This document shows, piece after piece, positions 48,613 to 59,970 of a DNA stretch of 64,000 nt. The notes under the pieces were generated by a model. That model made no database searches. It saw only the letters and a list, made by a program, of their open reading frames with translations, and was not told the DNA's origin. This stretch comes from Musa acuminata AAA Group (Eukaryota > Streptophyta > Magnoliopsida > Zingiberales > Musaceae). The DNA lies in contig NC_088348.1 of assembly GCF_036884655.1 (NCBI RefSeq), positions 28,083,501 through 28,147,500 of the forward strand, in the 5' to 3' direction. Position 1 is the stretch's first letter; each line of letters begins with the position of its first letter. The translations under genes were made by a program, and so were the position numbers.

Positions 48613-49391
48613 TGTCATGGACTTAACTGGAATTACTTAAGTCGTGAGGCACCCTTGCGGTAAAGTCACGGATTTAGCTGAAGTTACTTAAGTCGCGGAG
48701 TACCCTAGCATCAACTTCTCGGACTTAGCTGGGATTGCCTTAGTCATGAGGCACCCTTGCGACATATGTATCCACAAAGGGTTAGTCTAGTTGCAACCTC
48801 GTACAGGTCCCGAAGGATCTATAAAACAAAATGTTGATTAGTTTGAAAATGAGCGATGGACAAGTCTCGACGTCTCGCGAAGAGGAAAGCTTTACAAGCA
48901 ATTCAACAAGCACCTTGAGTGCAAAAGAGAAAAGAGAAGAAGGATAAAACAAGGACTTTAGAAGATTGAACGAATAGTTGCAAGTCCGTAAACAACTACT
49001 CACTGGGTGTCGGGCGCGAAGGTAAGTTCCCGTCAAGTTAACGTGCGAACTTGTGAAGATTGTTCAACGCCCAACACTATCTCGAAGCCCAATCCTGTCC
49101 GGTGCCACCAGGGAGGTTCCAGGGTGTTGAGATGGCTGACATTTCGCGTGAGGTTGCGGTCTACAAAAAATAGGTCATGGCATGTGAAAACATAGCCATT
49201 TTGGGGCAGTTTGGCTCGATGGGACGAGCAGTCACACTGCAATGCTGCGAACTATCGTTGCTTGCATTTTTCAAGCAATAACACATAAAACCAAGGCAAA
49301 ACATGCTGCCATATATCTGTACAAGCATGTAAAAGTAATGAATGGTTCATTGAACGAAGTTGTTGCGAGTGCGCGATGACCATTCGTGACA
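48613..49391 (-). repeat. Gypsy 5' LTR (right end), 779 bp
   Basis: It starts TGTCATGGA and ends TTCGTGACA. It is the fuller of the two LTRs, keeping about 200 bp that the left copy lacks. At its inner end it has three imperfect repeats of about 53 bp containing ACTTAGCTG. Confidence 0.92.
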
Positions 49392-49531
49392 GAACAATGT
49401 CAAGGGGGGTTGGGCACTGGGGAAGTTAAAAAAAAAAAAAAAAGGGGTGAAATCGGTAATATTGGGACTGTAAATAGCAAAATAATATTTCAGGGGATTG
49501 ACAATGGTAAAAAGGGACTATGAACAGTAAT

Positions 49532-51330
49532 CTTCTATTTTTTACTCTAGATACCTTTTATTACTTTCAAATGACCGGTGAGAAAAAAGTTATCTAACAG
49601 AATATATTAAAGGAAAATCATAGGCCTGTTTTGAAAAAAATAAATTTATGAGACAAAGGCAGGTCACAAGTTTATTGGTCTTGAACAAACTCATTCTCCA
49701 TGTCCTCTCCACTGAGTTGGGAGAGAGAAAAGATTTACCTGAATTTCACTTGCATACCACAGTTGAGAATATGCAATGCCAGCTCTAGCAAGAACTGTAT
49801 CAACAGATAACAACAAATGAAGCTTGGTGGAATGCAATGTCGGATTGTGGCATCAGACTAGATAACAAGTGATGGTGACAAATGGATAGGTCTTATTCCC
49901 TCATCCTGCATGAGCTTGCATCTTTTGAAGGTACCCATCAGCCAGGGATAAGAGGAAGGAAAGTTAGGAAGGGGAATTCGGGACATACAGGCTCAGGGAA
50001 AACATCCATACCTGAAAACAACTTTTTCTGGAATCAGCTTCTGGGGGCTTCTTTCTAAAAGGATAATGATTCTGCTCATATTTCTGATTTGACTCCTGTC
50101 CTGACTTGAAGAGAATATTGCATGTCCATCACTAGTTTCTTTCAAGTCATCCTCTGCATCTGCAGCTATCCTACTTTAGATTTTGGTTTTGTATGGACAA
50201 CAATACAGCAAGTCAATCCCTTCTGCATCATCATCCCATTTGTTCAAGGAGATAGTAGCAGACGCAAGCATTTTTTCCATTTAAATTTCCGCAGAAAGGG
50301 GTGTGTCTGGGGTGACTGCGAAACCCTGCAGCAACTGCTGCTTACATGGTTCATACCATCCCTACCATTTCCACTCTCCTAAGAGTTCAAGAAAACATAA
50401 ATGTAATTGCCTTGTGCTCACTAATAGCCTTTGTTAACTCTTTAAAAGCTGCCAGATTTGAGGAAGAACTTCATTGACTGTAGCAACTTGTTTTGTCCAA
50501 TATTGTCCTATATCATCCTGGTATTAGCAGTGATCAAGATCAGCAACCACCTCTCAGAATCAGATGCTATTGACCAAGACTGTGTCCTGAAAGATCAATG
50601 AGTTTGAGGTTAGCTTGAGCCAATTTTGATGCAAATCGCCTTAGTTGGATTAGGATCAGCCACATATTCAAGCTTACTGCTAAAATATAGCAAAATTAGC
50701 AGGTCAGACGATCATTCATGTTCCTTGTTCAATTTGTGGTGAATTAACAGATAAATGCATTAGAGCATAAAGTTCCCGCATAGAAAACCTCAAATATGTT
50801 CCTTTACCTGCAAATGAAATCCCATCAGAAGAATAGCATTACTACACTTTACATTTCAAAAAAATTCAAGAAAAAGGACAAGTATAAACAGTTTGATAAA
50901 ATACATGCTCAAGGCAGAAGGACATACATACATCATCAGCAACCAGAACTCTCAAATTAAAAGGTTACAATTCCATTATTCTAGATAAACTTGAATGATT
51001 CATCCCACCTAGCAAGAAAAATTTCTGAGCCAGGTCATGTTTGTTTCTAACCAAATAGCAATTAGACTAATAGCTAAAAGTCACTGAAGAAACTCAAACG
51101 AAATTGCATGACGGCGGCTGTCCATTCTCATCACCTCAAAGGATGTAATTTCGATCAAAATTGTTATTTTATCAAAACCACAGTATTATGCATATAGGAT
51201 AGAGATGGTACAACCTAAAAGATATAATTGAATGAGATCGCAATACCATTTCCCGACATTGAATGAGAAACCAGTTGTTCGTGCAAGCATTCGGCTCTAG
51301 TTTCTCGGGAATTCAAACCCTACTTCTTCC
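49532..51330. other. Intergenic region right of the transposon cluster
   Basis: About 1.8 kb with only short ORFs on either strand. I recognise no protein, RNA or repeat family. A transcribed noncoding locus cannot be excluded. Confidence 0.5.
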
Positions 51331-51689
51331 TTAGTCTCCGCGAGGTCGATGGACAACTTCTACGCGACCCGATCCTCGTCCGTCCTTTGGACATCGATCA
51401 ATGTAACCTTGCTGCACAAGTCTTTCCACCAGCTTTATCTACTCCGGACAGAGGTGAGCAAGCTCCACCTCCTTGGCGGCGAGCGTCGATCTGGTGGAAG
51501 GCGGAGGAGAGGCGAGCAAGTGGGAGGTGAAGCAGAGAAGGTGGGGTTTTGACGAGGGGGAGCAGCAGAGAGGGCGTAAGGTCCGATGTGTTAAGGTGAT
51601 CTTACCCCCTCCCACGAGGAGGATGAACTGCCCCAAAAAAAATAATTTTAAGGAAAATCGTCCAACTCTACGGAGACTTAGTCTCATTC
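51331..51689. other. GC-rich segment, possible relic exon
   Basis: An ORF from 51349 starts MDNFYATRSSSVLW and contains a GAG|GTGAGC donor-like site near 51451, suggesting a first exon. No downstream exon or known family can be matched. The G/A-rich run that follows (51470-51560) is low complexity. Confidence 0.2.
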
Positions 51690-51960
51690 GCGGTGACCAT
51701 ACTCAGACGGTTAACTGCGGTGCGTGGACCGTCTCGTCATCTTACCTCGAGCCGCTTGTTCGATGAAATGCTTTAAGAAAAATTAAACGATCATAAAATC
51801 ATTCCTTTGCGGTGATCAGACTCGAGGGACTATTGCGATACAGGAACCGCTTCGTGAGCTTACCTCCGGTCATTTCGGGGATAAAATACCTTCGAATAAA
51901 ATAAATCGTACTAAAATCATCCCGCTGCGGGTTGCTTACTGTTACTCGCGGTGACCGGAT
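51690..51960 (+). repeat. Diverged tandem repeat, two copies plus a partial third
   Basis: Units begin GCGGTGA at 51690, 51809 and 51948. The first two share GCGGTGAYCA, CTTACCTC, GATRAAATRCYTT and TAAAATCATYCC in the same order. The spacing is about 119-139 bp. It lies about 0.75-1.0 kb upstream of the SRC2-like gene. Confidence 0.6.
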
Positions 51961-52257
51961 CAAAGACGTATGGACCAAACCCAGGGCCTTTGATGGGCCG
52001 TGTTAGCTTCGTTCTCTCCAACTTAAAGCCTTTCTAAGAGCTCTTTTCTCCACCGTAGCAAGCTTCTTCCACCATTCGAGCCAACTCTTGCACAAATGAT
52101 TCATATCAAACTCAAATCATGATCTATTCCAGTCTCAAACCGCAACTGAACCCTGTCACTATTAATGAATGGATGCAACATGACCGACTCGAAGCCCAGT
52201 CAATCAATTACCAGACTTTATTATGACATCCTACCTTTTCCTTCTTTCTATCTAATT

Positions 52258-52283
52258 ACTAATAATAATAATAATAATAATAA
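52258..52283 (+). repeat. (AAT)n microsatellite
   Basis: About eight AAT units lie some 430 bp upstream of the SRC2-like start codon. Confidence 0.9.
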
Positions 52284-52400
52284 CATATTATCGCCTGTAA
52301 TTTGTCGCGTACAATGCGCGTGCTAGTGAATCATCTCCATTAATGGTTCCTAAAAATAGTCGTCTCCCAATTGTGTACGTACCGTTCGCACCCACTCGAC

Positions 52401-52434
52401 ACCCCGCATAACGACGTGAGCCCACATGCGGGGT
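52401..52434 (+). promoter_or_regulatory. Inverted repeat with ACGTG core in the SRC2 promoter
   Basis: ACCCCGCAT (52401-52409) and ATGCGGGGT (52426-52434) are perfect 9-bp arms around a 16-base spacer containing ACGTG (52414-52418), the core of ABRE/G-box sites. It lies about 170 bp before the predicted TATA box. The regulatory role is inferred. Confidence 0.4.
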
Positions 52435-52596
52435 ACGGGTGGTCCCCAAGAGGTTGCACCCGGAGGCAAGTACGGGGATCGGTGCTTTGGGGCAATAAAG
52501 ATATACCATTATCCAAAAAGGCTGTAATCTCTGCACCTAAATAAAGCGATCTGCGTTTCGGAAATAACGCTACGCCTACCGCCACATTCTTCCCGA

Positions 52597-52602
52597 TATA
52601 AA
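52597..52602 (+). promoter_or_regulatory. TATA box of the SRC2-like gene
   Basis: TATAAA within GATATAAATGAC lies 105 bp before the chosen ATG (52707). It overlaps the alternative upstream ATG at 52602, which argues that the upstream ATG is not the start. Confidence 0.65.
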
Positions 52603-52706
52603 TGACACCCACCGCCTTCCTTCAACCTATTCTGTCTTCCTGGAGGTCGAAATCTTGGAATCTGGGAAGAAGAGGAGGAGGAGTTTGGAGCTACGATCGA
52701 TCGGTC

Positions 52707-53708
52707 ATGGCGGCGTATAGGACGATGGAGGTGACGATGATATCCGCCAATGATCTCAATGACGTCAACATCTTCTCCAAGATGGACGTGTACGCCGTCG
52801 TCTCCATCGCTGGCGAGCCTCGATCCTCGCAGCGCACCCCGACAGACAAGAATTGCGGCAAGAACCCCTCCTGGAACGTCACCCTCCGTTTCTCCGTCCC
52901 CGCCGATCCTGACGCCGCCGCCCGCCTAGTCCTCCACGTCCTCCTCCGATCCGAGCGCGCCCTCGGCGACCGCGACGTCGGTGAGGTCCACGTCCCCCTC
53001 AAGGAGCTCCAGCCCCCTTCCTCGTCGTCTGCCCCGCAGTTCGTGAGCTATCAGGTCCGTAAACCCTCCTCCGGCAAGCCTAAGGGCGTCCTCAATCTCT
53101 CCTTCAGGTTCCTCGATTCCCCCGCCGCCGACCACGCGGCCGCGGCGCCGACCGTCGCGTACCCGCCTGCAGGCTTTCCCGCCCCGGGAGCTGAATCCAA
53201 GCCCGCCGATTCCGTCACGGCGTACCCTCCGCCGGGAAATGACTCAAAAGTCGGGGAGCCCGTCACGGCCTACCCCTACCCGGGGACCAGCAACTCCACG
53301 CTTCCTCCGCCAGCTAAAGACTCGAAGACCGGGGAGCCTGCAACCGCCTACCCACCACCGGGCCCATCTGGTCCCTACCCGCCACCGGGGGGCTACCCTC
53401 CCTACCCCCCGCCCCAGCAGTATGGATACGCGCCTCCTCCGGCCGGATACGGGTACCCACCGCCGCAGTACGGCTACGCGCCTCCTCCGGGGGGTTACGG
53501 ATACCCACCCCCGCCGGCCGGGTACGGGTACAGCGCGGTACCCCCGGCGAAGCCGCCGAAGAAGAACAAGTTCGGGGCAGGGCTGGGCGCGGGGCTCCTG
53601 GGCGGCGCCCTCGGCGGCCTCCTCATCGGGGATATGGTGTCGGACGCGGCGGCGTACGACTCGGGATACGATGCGGGCTTCGACGACGGCGGCGGTTTCG
53701 ACTTCTAA
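52707..53708 (+). CDS. SRC2-like C2-domain protein with Pro-rich and Gly-rich tail, 333 aa
   Basis: This is a single-exon member of the plant SRC2 (soybean gene regulated by cold 2) family, whose members bind membranes or partners through a C2 domain and are often cold- or stress-responsive. The C2 domain spans about residues 6-125 (MEVTMISANDLNDVN, SKMDVYAVVSIAG, RDVGEVHVPLKELQ). A Tyr/Pro-rich region (about 155-285) repeats AYPPPG and YGYPPP. The tail has a hydrophobic Gly/Leu stretch (GAGLGAGLLGGALGGLLIGD) and ends GGFDF, matching Arabidopsis SRC2. The ORF could extend upstream to 52602, but family starts align with MAAYRTMEVTM at 52707. GC is far higher than in neighbouring genes, as in many monocot intronless genes. 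AATAAA is at 53804-53809. Confidence 0.93.
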   Translation: MAAYRTMEVTMISANDLNDVNIFSKMDVYAVVSIAGEPRSSQRTPTDKNCGKNPSWNVTLRFSVPADPDAAARLVLHVLLRSERALGDRDVGEVHVPLKELQPPSSSSAPQFVSYQVRKPSSGKPKGVLNLSFRFLDSPAADHAAAAPTVAYPPAGFPAPGAESKPADSVTAYPPPGNDSKVGEPVTAYPYPGTSNSTLPPPAKDSKTGEPATAYPPPGPSGPYPPPGGYPPYPPPQQYGYAPPPAGYGYPPPQYGYAPPPGGYGYPPPPAGYGYSAVPPAKPPKKNKFGAGLGAGLLGGALGGLLIGDMVSDAAAYDSGYDAGFDDGGGFDF

Positions 53709-54655
53709 GCCTTCTTCTCTGAGCGTCGATAGATATGGCATCGCGGTCCACGTCTGATGCTCGTCTTCGGGTTGCTTTTGGTGATAGTTTGAATGTTCTC
53801 GTTAATAAAGGGGCGCGGCGGACCAACTTAGTGTCGTGGTGGATCGGTCCATCTTTCTCTTGTATAATACTTGATTGCTACTATTTCTGGCCTCGATCGA
53901 TTTGATTGATTCATTGGGCTTGTTTTTGGATTGGTCATGAGCTCTTACTCGAACAAAGGGCATAATTTGGGACATGATTTGATCAATTTTGATATTCGAG
54001 ACATGGCTCATGGAAAGGCATCAATTTGTTCGAGTTCTTCCAACACTAAAATATTAGGAGAGATTTGGCTTTCGTTTTGTCCAACCAAATTATATGATCA
54101 TACATTTGGAAGGGAAGCTTATGTTTACATGCCCAAACTGCTCATGTGGACATTTCGAAGCATCGATGCATACAAATATGTAAACATTAGCTCTCTCCTT
54201 AAGATGCCATGATTAAGTTTTGTTTCCCCTTCAAATAATCCTAAGAATATGAGATGCATTGAAGCAGGTCTTATTTGGTTTTGAGATGTATACCTCCTTC
54301 ACCCAAGTCGTCCTCAGAAGGATCATACCTCCTTCACCTAATTCTTAGTAAAGAGTTGTTGGCTTTCGTTTGTCCAACCAAATTATATGATCATACATTT
54401 ATTTGGAAGGGAAGCTTATGTTTATACATGCCCAAACTGCTCATGTGGACATTGGGAAGCATATAGATATGTAAACATGAGCCCTCTCGTTAAGATGCCA
54501 TGATTGATTGCTGTTTCCCCTTCAAATAATCCTAAGAATATGAGATGCATTGAAGCAGGTCTTATTTGTCAGAGAGGTTTTTGATATGTATACCTCCTTC
54601 ACCCAAGTCGTCTTCAGTAAGGATCGAGGTCATCTCATGAATGAGGAAATATCCA
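53709..54655. other. Convergent SRC2-ETFA 3' intergenic region
   Basis: The two genes point at each other across about 0.95 kb. It contains the SRC2 poly(A) signal, a tandem duplication of about 294 bp and, on the minus strand, a candidate ETFA poly(A) signal (AATAAA at 54403-54398). ORFs of 60-90 codons here are not recognisable. Confidence 0.7.
54067..54624. repeat. Tandem duplication, about 294-bp period, in the ETFA 3' flank
   Basis: Unit 1 (54067-54326) and unit 2 (54361-54624) begin GGCTTTCGTT and share long blocks such as ATATGATCATACATTT, CATGCCCAAACTGCTC, CCTAAGAATATGAGATGC and CACCCAAGTCGTC. Unit 2 ends about 32 bp from the ETFA stop codon. A 4-bp insertion in unit 2 creates AATAAA on the minus strand. 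Confidence 0.85.
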
Positions 54656-57600
54656 TCACTTCTTATCCGGAAGCTTTTCTATCAACTCCGGGATTACCTC
54701 AAACAGATCTGCGACCAGTCCATAATCTGCGACCTGCAAAGAATCACAAGCAATGAAATAAGAAACTCATGTGGAACTGCAGACGATAGTCATTTGCCAA
54801 ACAAGAAAAGTGATAAGTTTGTTTCCCTCTACAAATGATATTTGCCAAATAAAGATTTGTTCATTTTCATCATTATCAACTTCAGATAATTACTGGATAA
54901 AAGTTAACCAGCCTAACAATTTTTCTCGTTTTTGCCACTCAACATAACCATGGTTGCTTGGTAATTAAGCTACTTCAGCTCCAGCTTAAGAAAAAGGAAG
55001 AACTTGTCCATCAAACGTGAACTAATTTTAAAATTTTTGCTGCATGTTATAGACCAAATCTTGAAATACCAATGTTCTTGGTAACCAATTAATTGACTGC
55101 TAAGATACAGGAGGGGTTTACGAAACTTGGTATGATTAAAATAAAAAATAAAAAAAGAATGATATAAAGCGATAAGTACCAGTCAGTCTGACTGGTATTT
55201 ATTATCTTGTGAAAAACAAAGGACGACAAGTGCGACGAATTTCTAGAACGTTACTAGATTAAACTCAGCAAAAGTTTGTGAGCATTCTAATGCACATCAA
55301 GTAAAGAGAGTAAAAGAACAAGCCTAAACTTTGGAAACAGCAAAACTCCCTAATTCTTTACATTCTATGCACCAATCACATCCTTAATATGTCATCCATA
55401 AACATGAACCAATCTGTACGCTATACAGTGATAGAAGATCTAAAGGGACAGAACTCGAAGAGATGATCTGGCTTAGCTCATCTAGGCAAAAGCATATAAT
55501 TAATATAACTTCCTTAAAGCAACTTAGTGGTACTATTCAGTTCACAAATGCCTAGGAGTTTGTACACCCTCAAGAAAAGATTGTGCTGGATAACTAAGGC
55601 AGAACTTAGGACATTTGATCCAACAGATTAATTAGTCCACAAGACATTGCTAAAGAATTGGATCAGAAAAGCAAAAAAATATTTAATATGCAAGGTATAA
55701 AAATCTAAGACAGGAAAAGATTTTGGGGCATAAAGCATAGAAATAGAGGAAGCATTTTATATCAACACAAATTTAGACCACTATCATGACAAACTAGTAA
55801 GAGCTAAGCATACACTCCAGCAATTAAGTTAGAACTAAAGCTGTTTGTGAGTGACAAGTTACATAAAACAAACCTTTGGACCAAATCTGGTCTTATCACA
55901 ATGGTTAGAACTCCATGAATTATGTTGAACTAATTCAAAAAAACAGGCAAGCTTTTTGAGGCTTTATCAGAGAAACTATTCGGTTAATAACACCTCAAAA
56001 GGCTTGCTCATTTGCAACACTATATCACCAATAAATTCTAAGAATATTCAGTATAACATATAGGTAACAACCATGCCTCTTAATCTAAATGAAAGGCTTA
56101 ATAAAGACCATCACCTGAAAAATGGGTGCATCTGCATCTTTATTTATAGCTACAATGACCTTTGAATCTCTCATTCCAGCCAAGTGTTGGATGGCACCAG
56201 AAACCCCAAAAGCCATATACAGCTCTGGAGCAACAATTTTTCCAGTCTGACCAACCTGAGAGAAAATTGATGTATGAGTAGGCCAGTTCTTACCATTATC
56301 CAAACTCATCCATACAAAAATGATTAAGACTAAAAAACAAACATAGAAACACTCAATGATGAAGCAGTGACTTCTGGTAGAGTACCAATAAACTATTAGC
56401 GGTCTTGTGTACTTAACAAAAGAGGAACCATCTTTACAGACTGTTGGCCACTATGTGTTAGCAAAGAAAAAATGGAACAACTAGAAGAACATCTATATTA
56501 TAAACACAAGGCACAAGCAGTGAGCATTAGATGAAGGAAATAGGACAAAAATGTAACAGCTTCGCACAAGTTTAATATGACCAAGTTGTTATTCAAGTGT
56601 TACCTGGAGGTCATTTGGCACAAATCCTGCATCGACAGCAGCCCGAGTGGCACCGACTATATAAAATAAGATAATGATAATGATGAGTATTACAAATTTA
56701 AATAAAAAAGTAAAATACCTAAAAGCACATATGCCTTCTTAAATTGCTGAAGCACTGCAGAAGGGACTTTAACACAGCATGTTTATTATTAATGTAGGCT
56801 GCAAATATTCATTTAGGCAACTCAGCACTTTTATGGAATATATGTTTGATTATGGAAACAGATGTGAAGTACAATATTAGGTTGGAAACAGATGCAAAGT
56901 ACAACATATGTCCGATTTAACAATTTGCAATTAGATGCAAGTAAACAAATATGTAAGAAAATAACCCACTGAAGAGCTATTCTAATTTGTACTTTCATAG
57001 AAGAAACCATAAATGCAACAGGAAAGAGAATAGGTTTACTGGGGGTTATCTAATCCAATGTAATACACAGCGAGGCAGCTTAATTTGAACAAAAGGACTT
57101 GAACTCCTGTTCAAACAAAGTTAATAAATTTGTATTAGTTCTATGAATGGGTATGGATATTCTTGGGTTTCCATATTAATAATGGGACAACCACATCAAA
57201 ATTCTCTTTCTAATCACTAGTAAAATCAAAATTTACACATAAGAGACGACATTCATCAATGATAAACTACAAAGAGTAAAAACTATTCAGTAGTGCAATT
57301 ATTAATTGTGTTCTGATGATAATTAAAGCCATCATGCAGGCAAGAAGAAGGGTATGCCATATACCCCATGATAAGCAAAACAATTTCAAACATGCTTTAA
57401 AAATTTTAATTATATTCAACATGTATACATCATGAGAAGCCTGTTGATGATGCTAGAACTGAAAAAGTATACTCTTTTCAGTCATTTTATATGCAAGATG
57501 AGGCTCAGTGTCTACCTGCTGCACCAAGCTTCTCGGCAAGCTTCTCCAATAATTTAAAGTTCTCAGCGCTTTTTAACCCACGCCCTCCAGTGACAACAAT

Positions 57601-59932
57601 ACGTGCATTTCCTAGATCTGGTCGCTCTGATTCCTGAGATACAAGCTTCAGCCACCTAGATTTGGGTATGGAACCTGCCAATGGAAAAAAAAAGGAAAAG
57701 AAAATGTTCAGTCCAACACTTAGCAAGTTCCATCAGTTAAATATATGAGATCAAGATGGTGGCCCAGTGACAAGACTCCCACCAATACATGTGGTCTTAT
57801 CCCTATAAGAGAGATTGTTTTTGTAACTTGGGTCACCCAGGTTGCAATGGCGCAGTCTTACTAATGATGCCAATACTCACCAATAATAAAAAGCTCCACA
57901 TGCTGTATTCAGATAATATATGTAAGAAATAAAAGGGAAGGGCTATACTAACCTTCATCAAAGGTTGAAAGATCAACTTGGGAGATTGGCGCTTCAACAG
58001 ACTTTGTCTCAGTTGAGCAAGAAGGTAGGGTGAATGATGTGGACCTAATGGTCATCATACAAGGGCCCTTACCAGCATAACGAACGGTGCAAAGAGCATT
58101 ACCTGCATATATTGGCCTACAAAAAACATTTAGATATCCTTAAAATCCGATGCTAATAAAAGGGTCCAGAGTCAAAAAAAGCAAGATAAGCTCCAAGAAA
58201 CATTAAGGTAAACCTACAATGCGTATGCCTATGCTTGTAAATTGGTAAACAAATTGCAGAAGAAATGATAGAATTAACTGACAGGTTGTTTTTCCTAGGC
58301 ATACTGATCAGTATGAAATGGTATTATCAATCCGATCATAAAAAAAGTATACATACCATTGTTTTTGCCTAGTTTTGGTTCATACCAAACCTACCATCCC
58401 ATGTTACCTTATAAATGTACCGCCCGCCCGTAATAACAATGTCAATTTTTTACTATTTCTTGACAATTATGAGAAGTTGTCTTTTTTTTTTTTTTTTTCA
58501 TTCTCTTCTTTCTCATGCTCTCTCTCTCTCTCCCTCTCTTTCATGCATGCTCTCTCTCCACTCCTCCCCACCACATCATCATCACCTCTTCCATCTTGAC
58601 AATCACAATACCACCAGTATGCCTCCTGTTCGGCCTTCTCTTCCTCTGTCACCACCTCCTGCTCTTCTAACTCTTTCTTACAAGTCCAGATGGTACTGAG
58701 TACTGACCCATCCAGAGTGCCAGAACCATACCAGTACCATACAGGTCCAATGCGAAGCAGTCTTGGAGTCAGACCAAAAATTTTCAACATGGCTCAGTTC
58801 AACCTTTAACTACCACATAACCTAACTCAATCTACTTTAATATAGAAAAATGTCAAAATACCTTATAAACAAGTGTGACTCAGCTATTTCAACTACATCT
58901 GTAACAGGTGAAACATCAAGAAGAGCTGCCGCACGTGGTAGCACATTTTTGCCAAATGAATTTGAAGTGGTAATTATATGTGAATAATTACCCTGATGCT
59001 GAACCAAATTAACAAGTTCAGCCCAAGTTTCAGCCAAAGGATGCACTAATATGTCTGCATCAGCAACAAGAACCTGTAGAAGAATTGCCAAATAGATCCA
59101 CCATTATTAGTACAAAAAAATGTTCATATAATCAAGACTGAGACATGAAAATTGTAGCATCCTTCACTGAAAGAATAAAGCCACTTGAAGATTATTACAG
59201 TCATAGAATCTCTTTTGAAAAACCTAACATCATGGAAACATTTTATTTCTTAAACTTCATGAATAATAATTAAAAATACGTGTTTCTTAATGTAATTTTC
59301 AATTATTTAAATAGTAATATTTTAGAAATAAGCTATAGAAACTTTAAAACTATGGATCAGAATAATAATGTCGGTGCCAATATATAACTCAAAACCTAAA
59401 ATAAGTAAAAAAAACAGAAAGCATGATCAGTTATTACCAATAACATGAAATCAAAGATAAAAGTATTAATTAATAATTAGTATTCATTGCTACTCAATAA
59501 TACCAAGAAAGCTTCTACCACGGGCAACCTCACTGTTAGTAATACTTAAAAGATGTATTCTCTGTCTCGCAGAAGATTATTGTTTCTTTCCTATTGTGTT
59601 AATTAACAATTATTTGGGATAATCTCCATCTAGTGCCTAACTATCAGTTCATCTCCATTTTTTTCATGAAGGAATTTTTATTTAATGGAAGAACAAAATC
59701 ATAATCCAGTAGTGGCAACAACCGAAACAACTAATTCCATCTTGTATTAACATTACAAATTAATATCTGATTGGCATTAATACAATTCAATGACACTTGG
59801 AGGGTACATAGAGCAATGCAATATTGGCAATATGAAACCTTGACCTTGAGTATATTGGAGGGTCCATTAAAGTTATCCTTTTGCGGACATTTAATTTTAG
59901 CATTTAAAATTTTCTTAACACCGAGGCCCAAA

Positions 59933-59970
<38 letters not shown>

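Larger units (their letters stand above)
42398..49391 (-). mobile_element. Decayed Ty3/gypsy chromovirus-type LTR retrotransposon
   Basis: The element is bounded by LTRs with TGTCACG...CGTGACA ends. It has a primer-binding site resembling the initiator tRNA-Met type and a purine-rich tract (AGTGGGGGAGAA on the minus strand). The minus-strand domain order is gag, protease, reverse transcriptase/RNase H, integrase, chromodomain, which is gypsy order with a chromovirus tail. Every domain carries stops, frameshifts or deletions, so it is non-autonomous now. The two LTRs differ at many positions (estimated by eye at about 85% identity), implying an old insertion. No matching 5-bp target duplication is seen: flanks are AGGAT and GAACA. 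The lineage within chromoviruses needs a phylogeny. Confidence 0.93.
42205..49531. mobile_element. MITE-like inverted-repeat element, split by a gypsy retrotransposon
   Basis: Arms of about 100 bp at 42205-42306 and 49424-49531 are diverged inverted repeats: both outer ends read ATTACT, then share CCCTYTTTAC, AATCCCCT and CTGTCCC/CAGTCCC-type blocks. Removing the gypsy element (42398-49391) leaves a unit of about 333 bp with a C/T-rich interior. No convincing target-site duplication flanks it. The superfamily is unknown; a MULE- or hAT-derived MITE is plausible. Confidence 0.5.

Noticed and set aside
42398..49391. Endogenous pararetrovirus (badnavirus-like) insertion
   Set aside because: LTRs, a tRNA-Met-type primer site, a polypurine tract, an integrase and a chromodomain identify a Ty3/gypsy retrotransposon; no viral movement or coat features were seen.
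52602..52706. Upstream in-frame ATG for the SRC2-like gene
   Set aside because: It overlaps the TATA box, and family members start immediately before the C2 domain, matching 52707.
53239..53757. Long plus and minus ORFs (165-172 codons) overlapping SRC2
   Set aside because: They are Arg/Pro-rich alternative frames of a GC-rich Pro/Tyr repeat region; the SRC2 frame explains the sequence.
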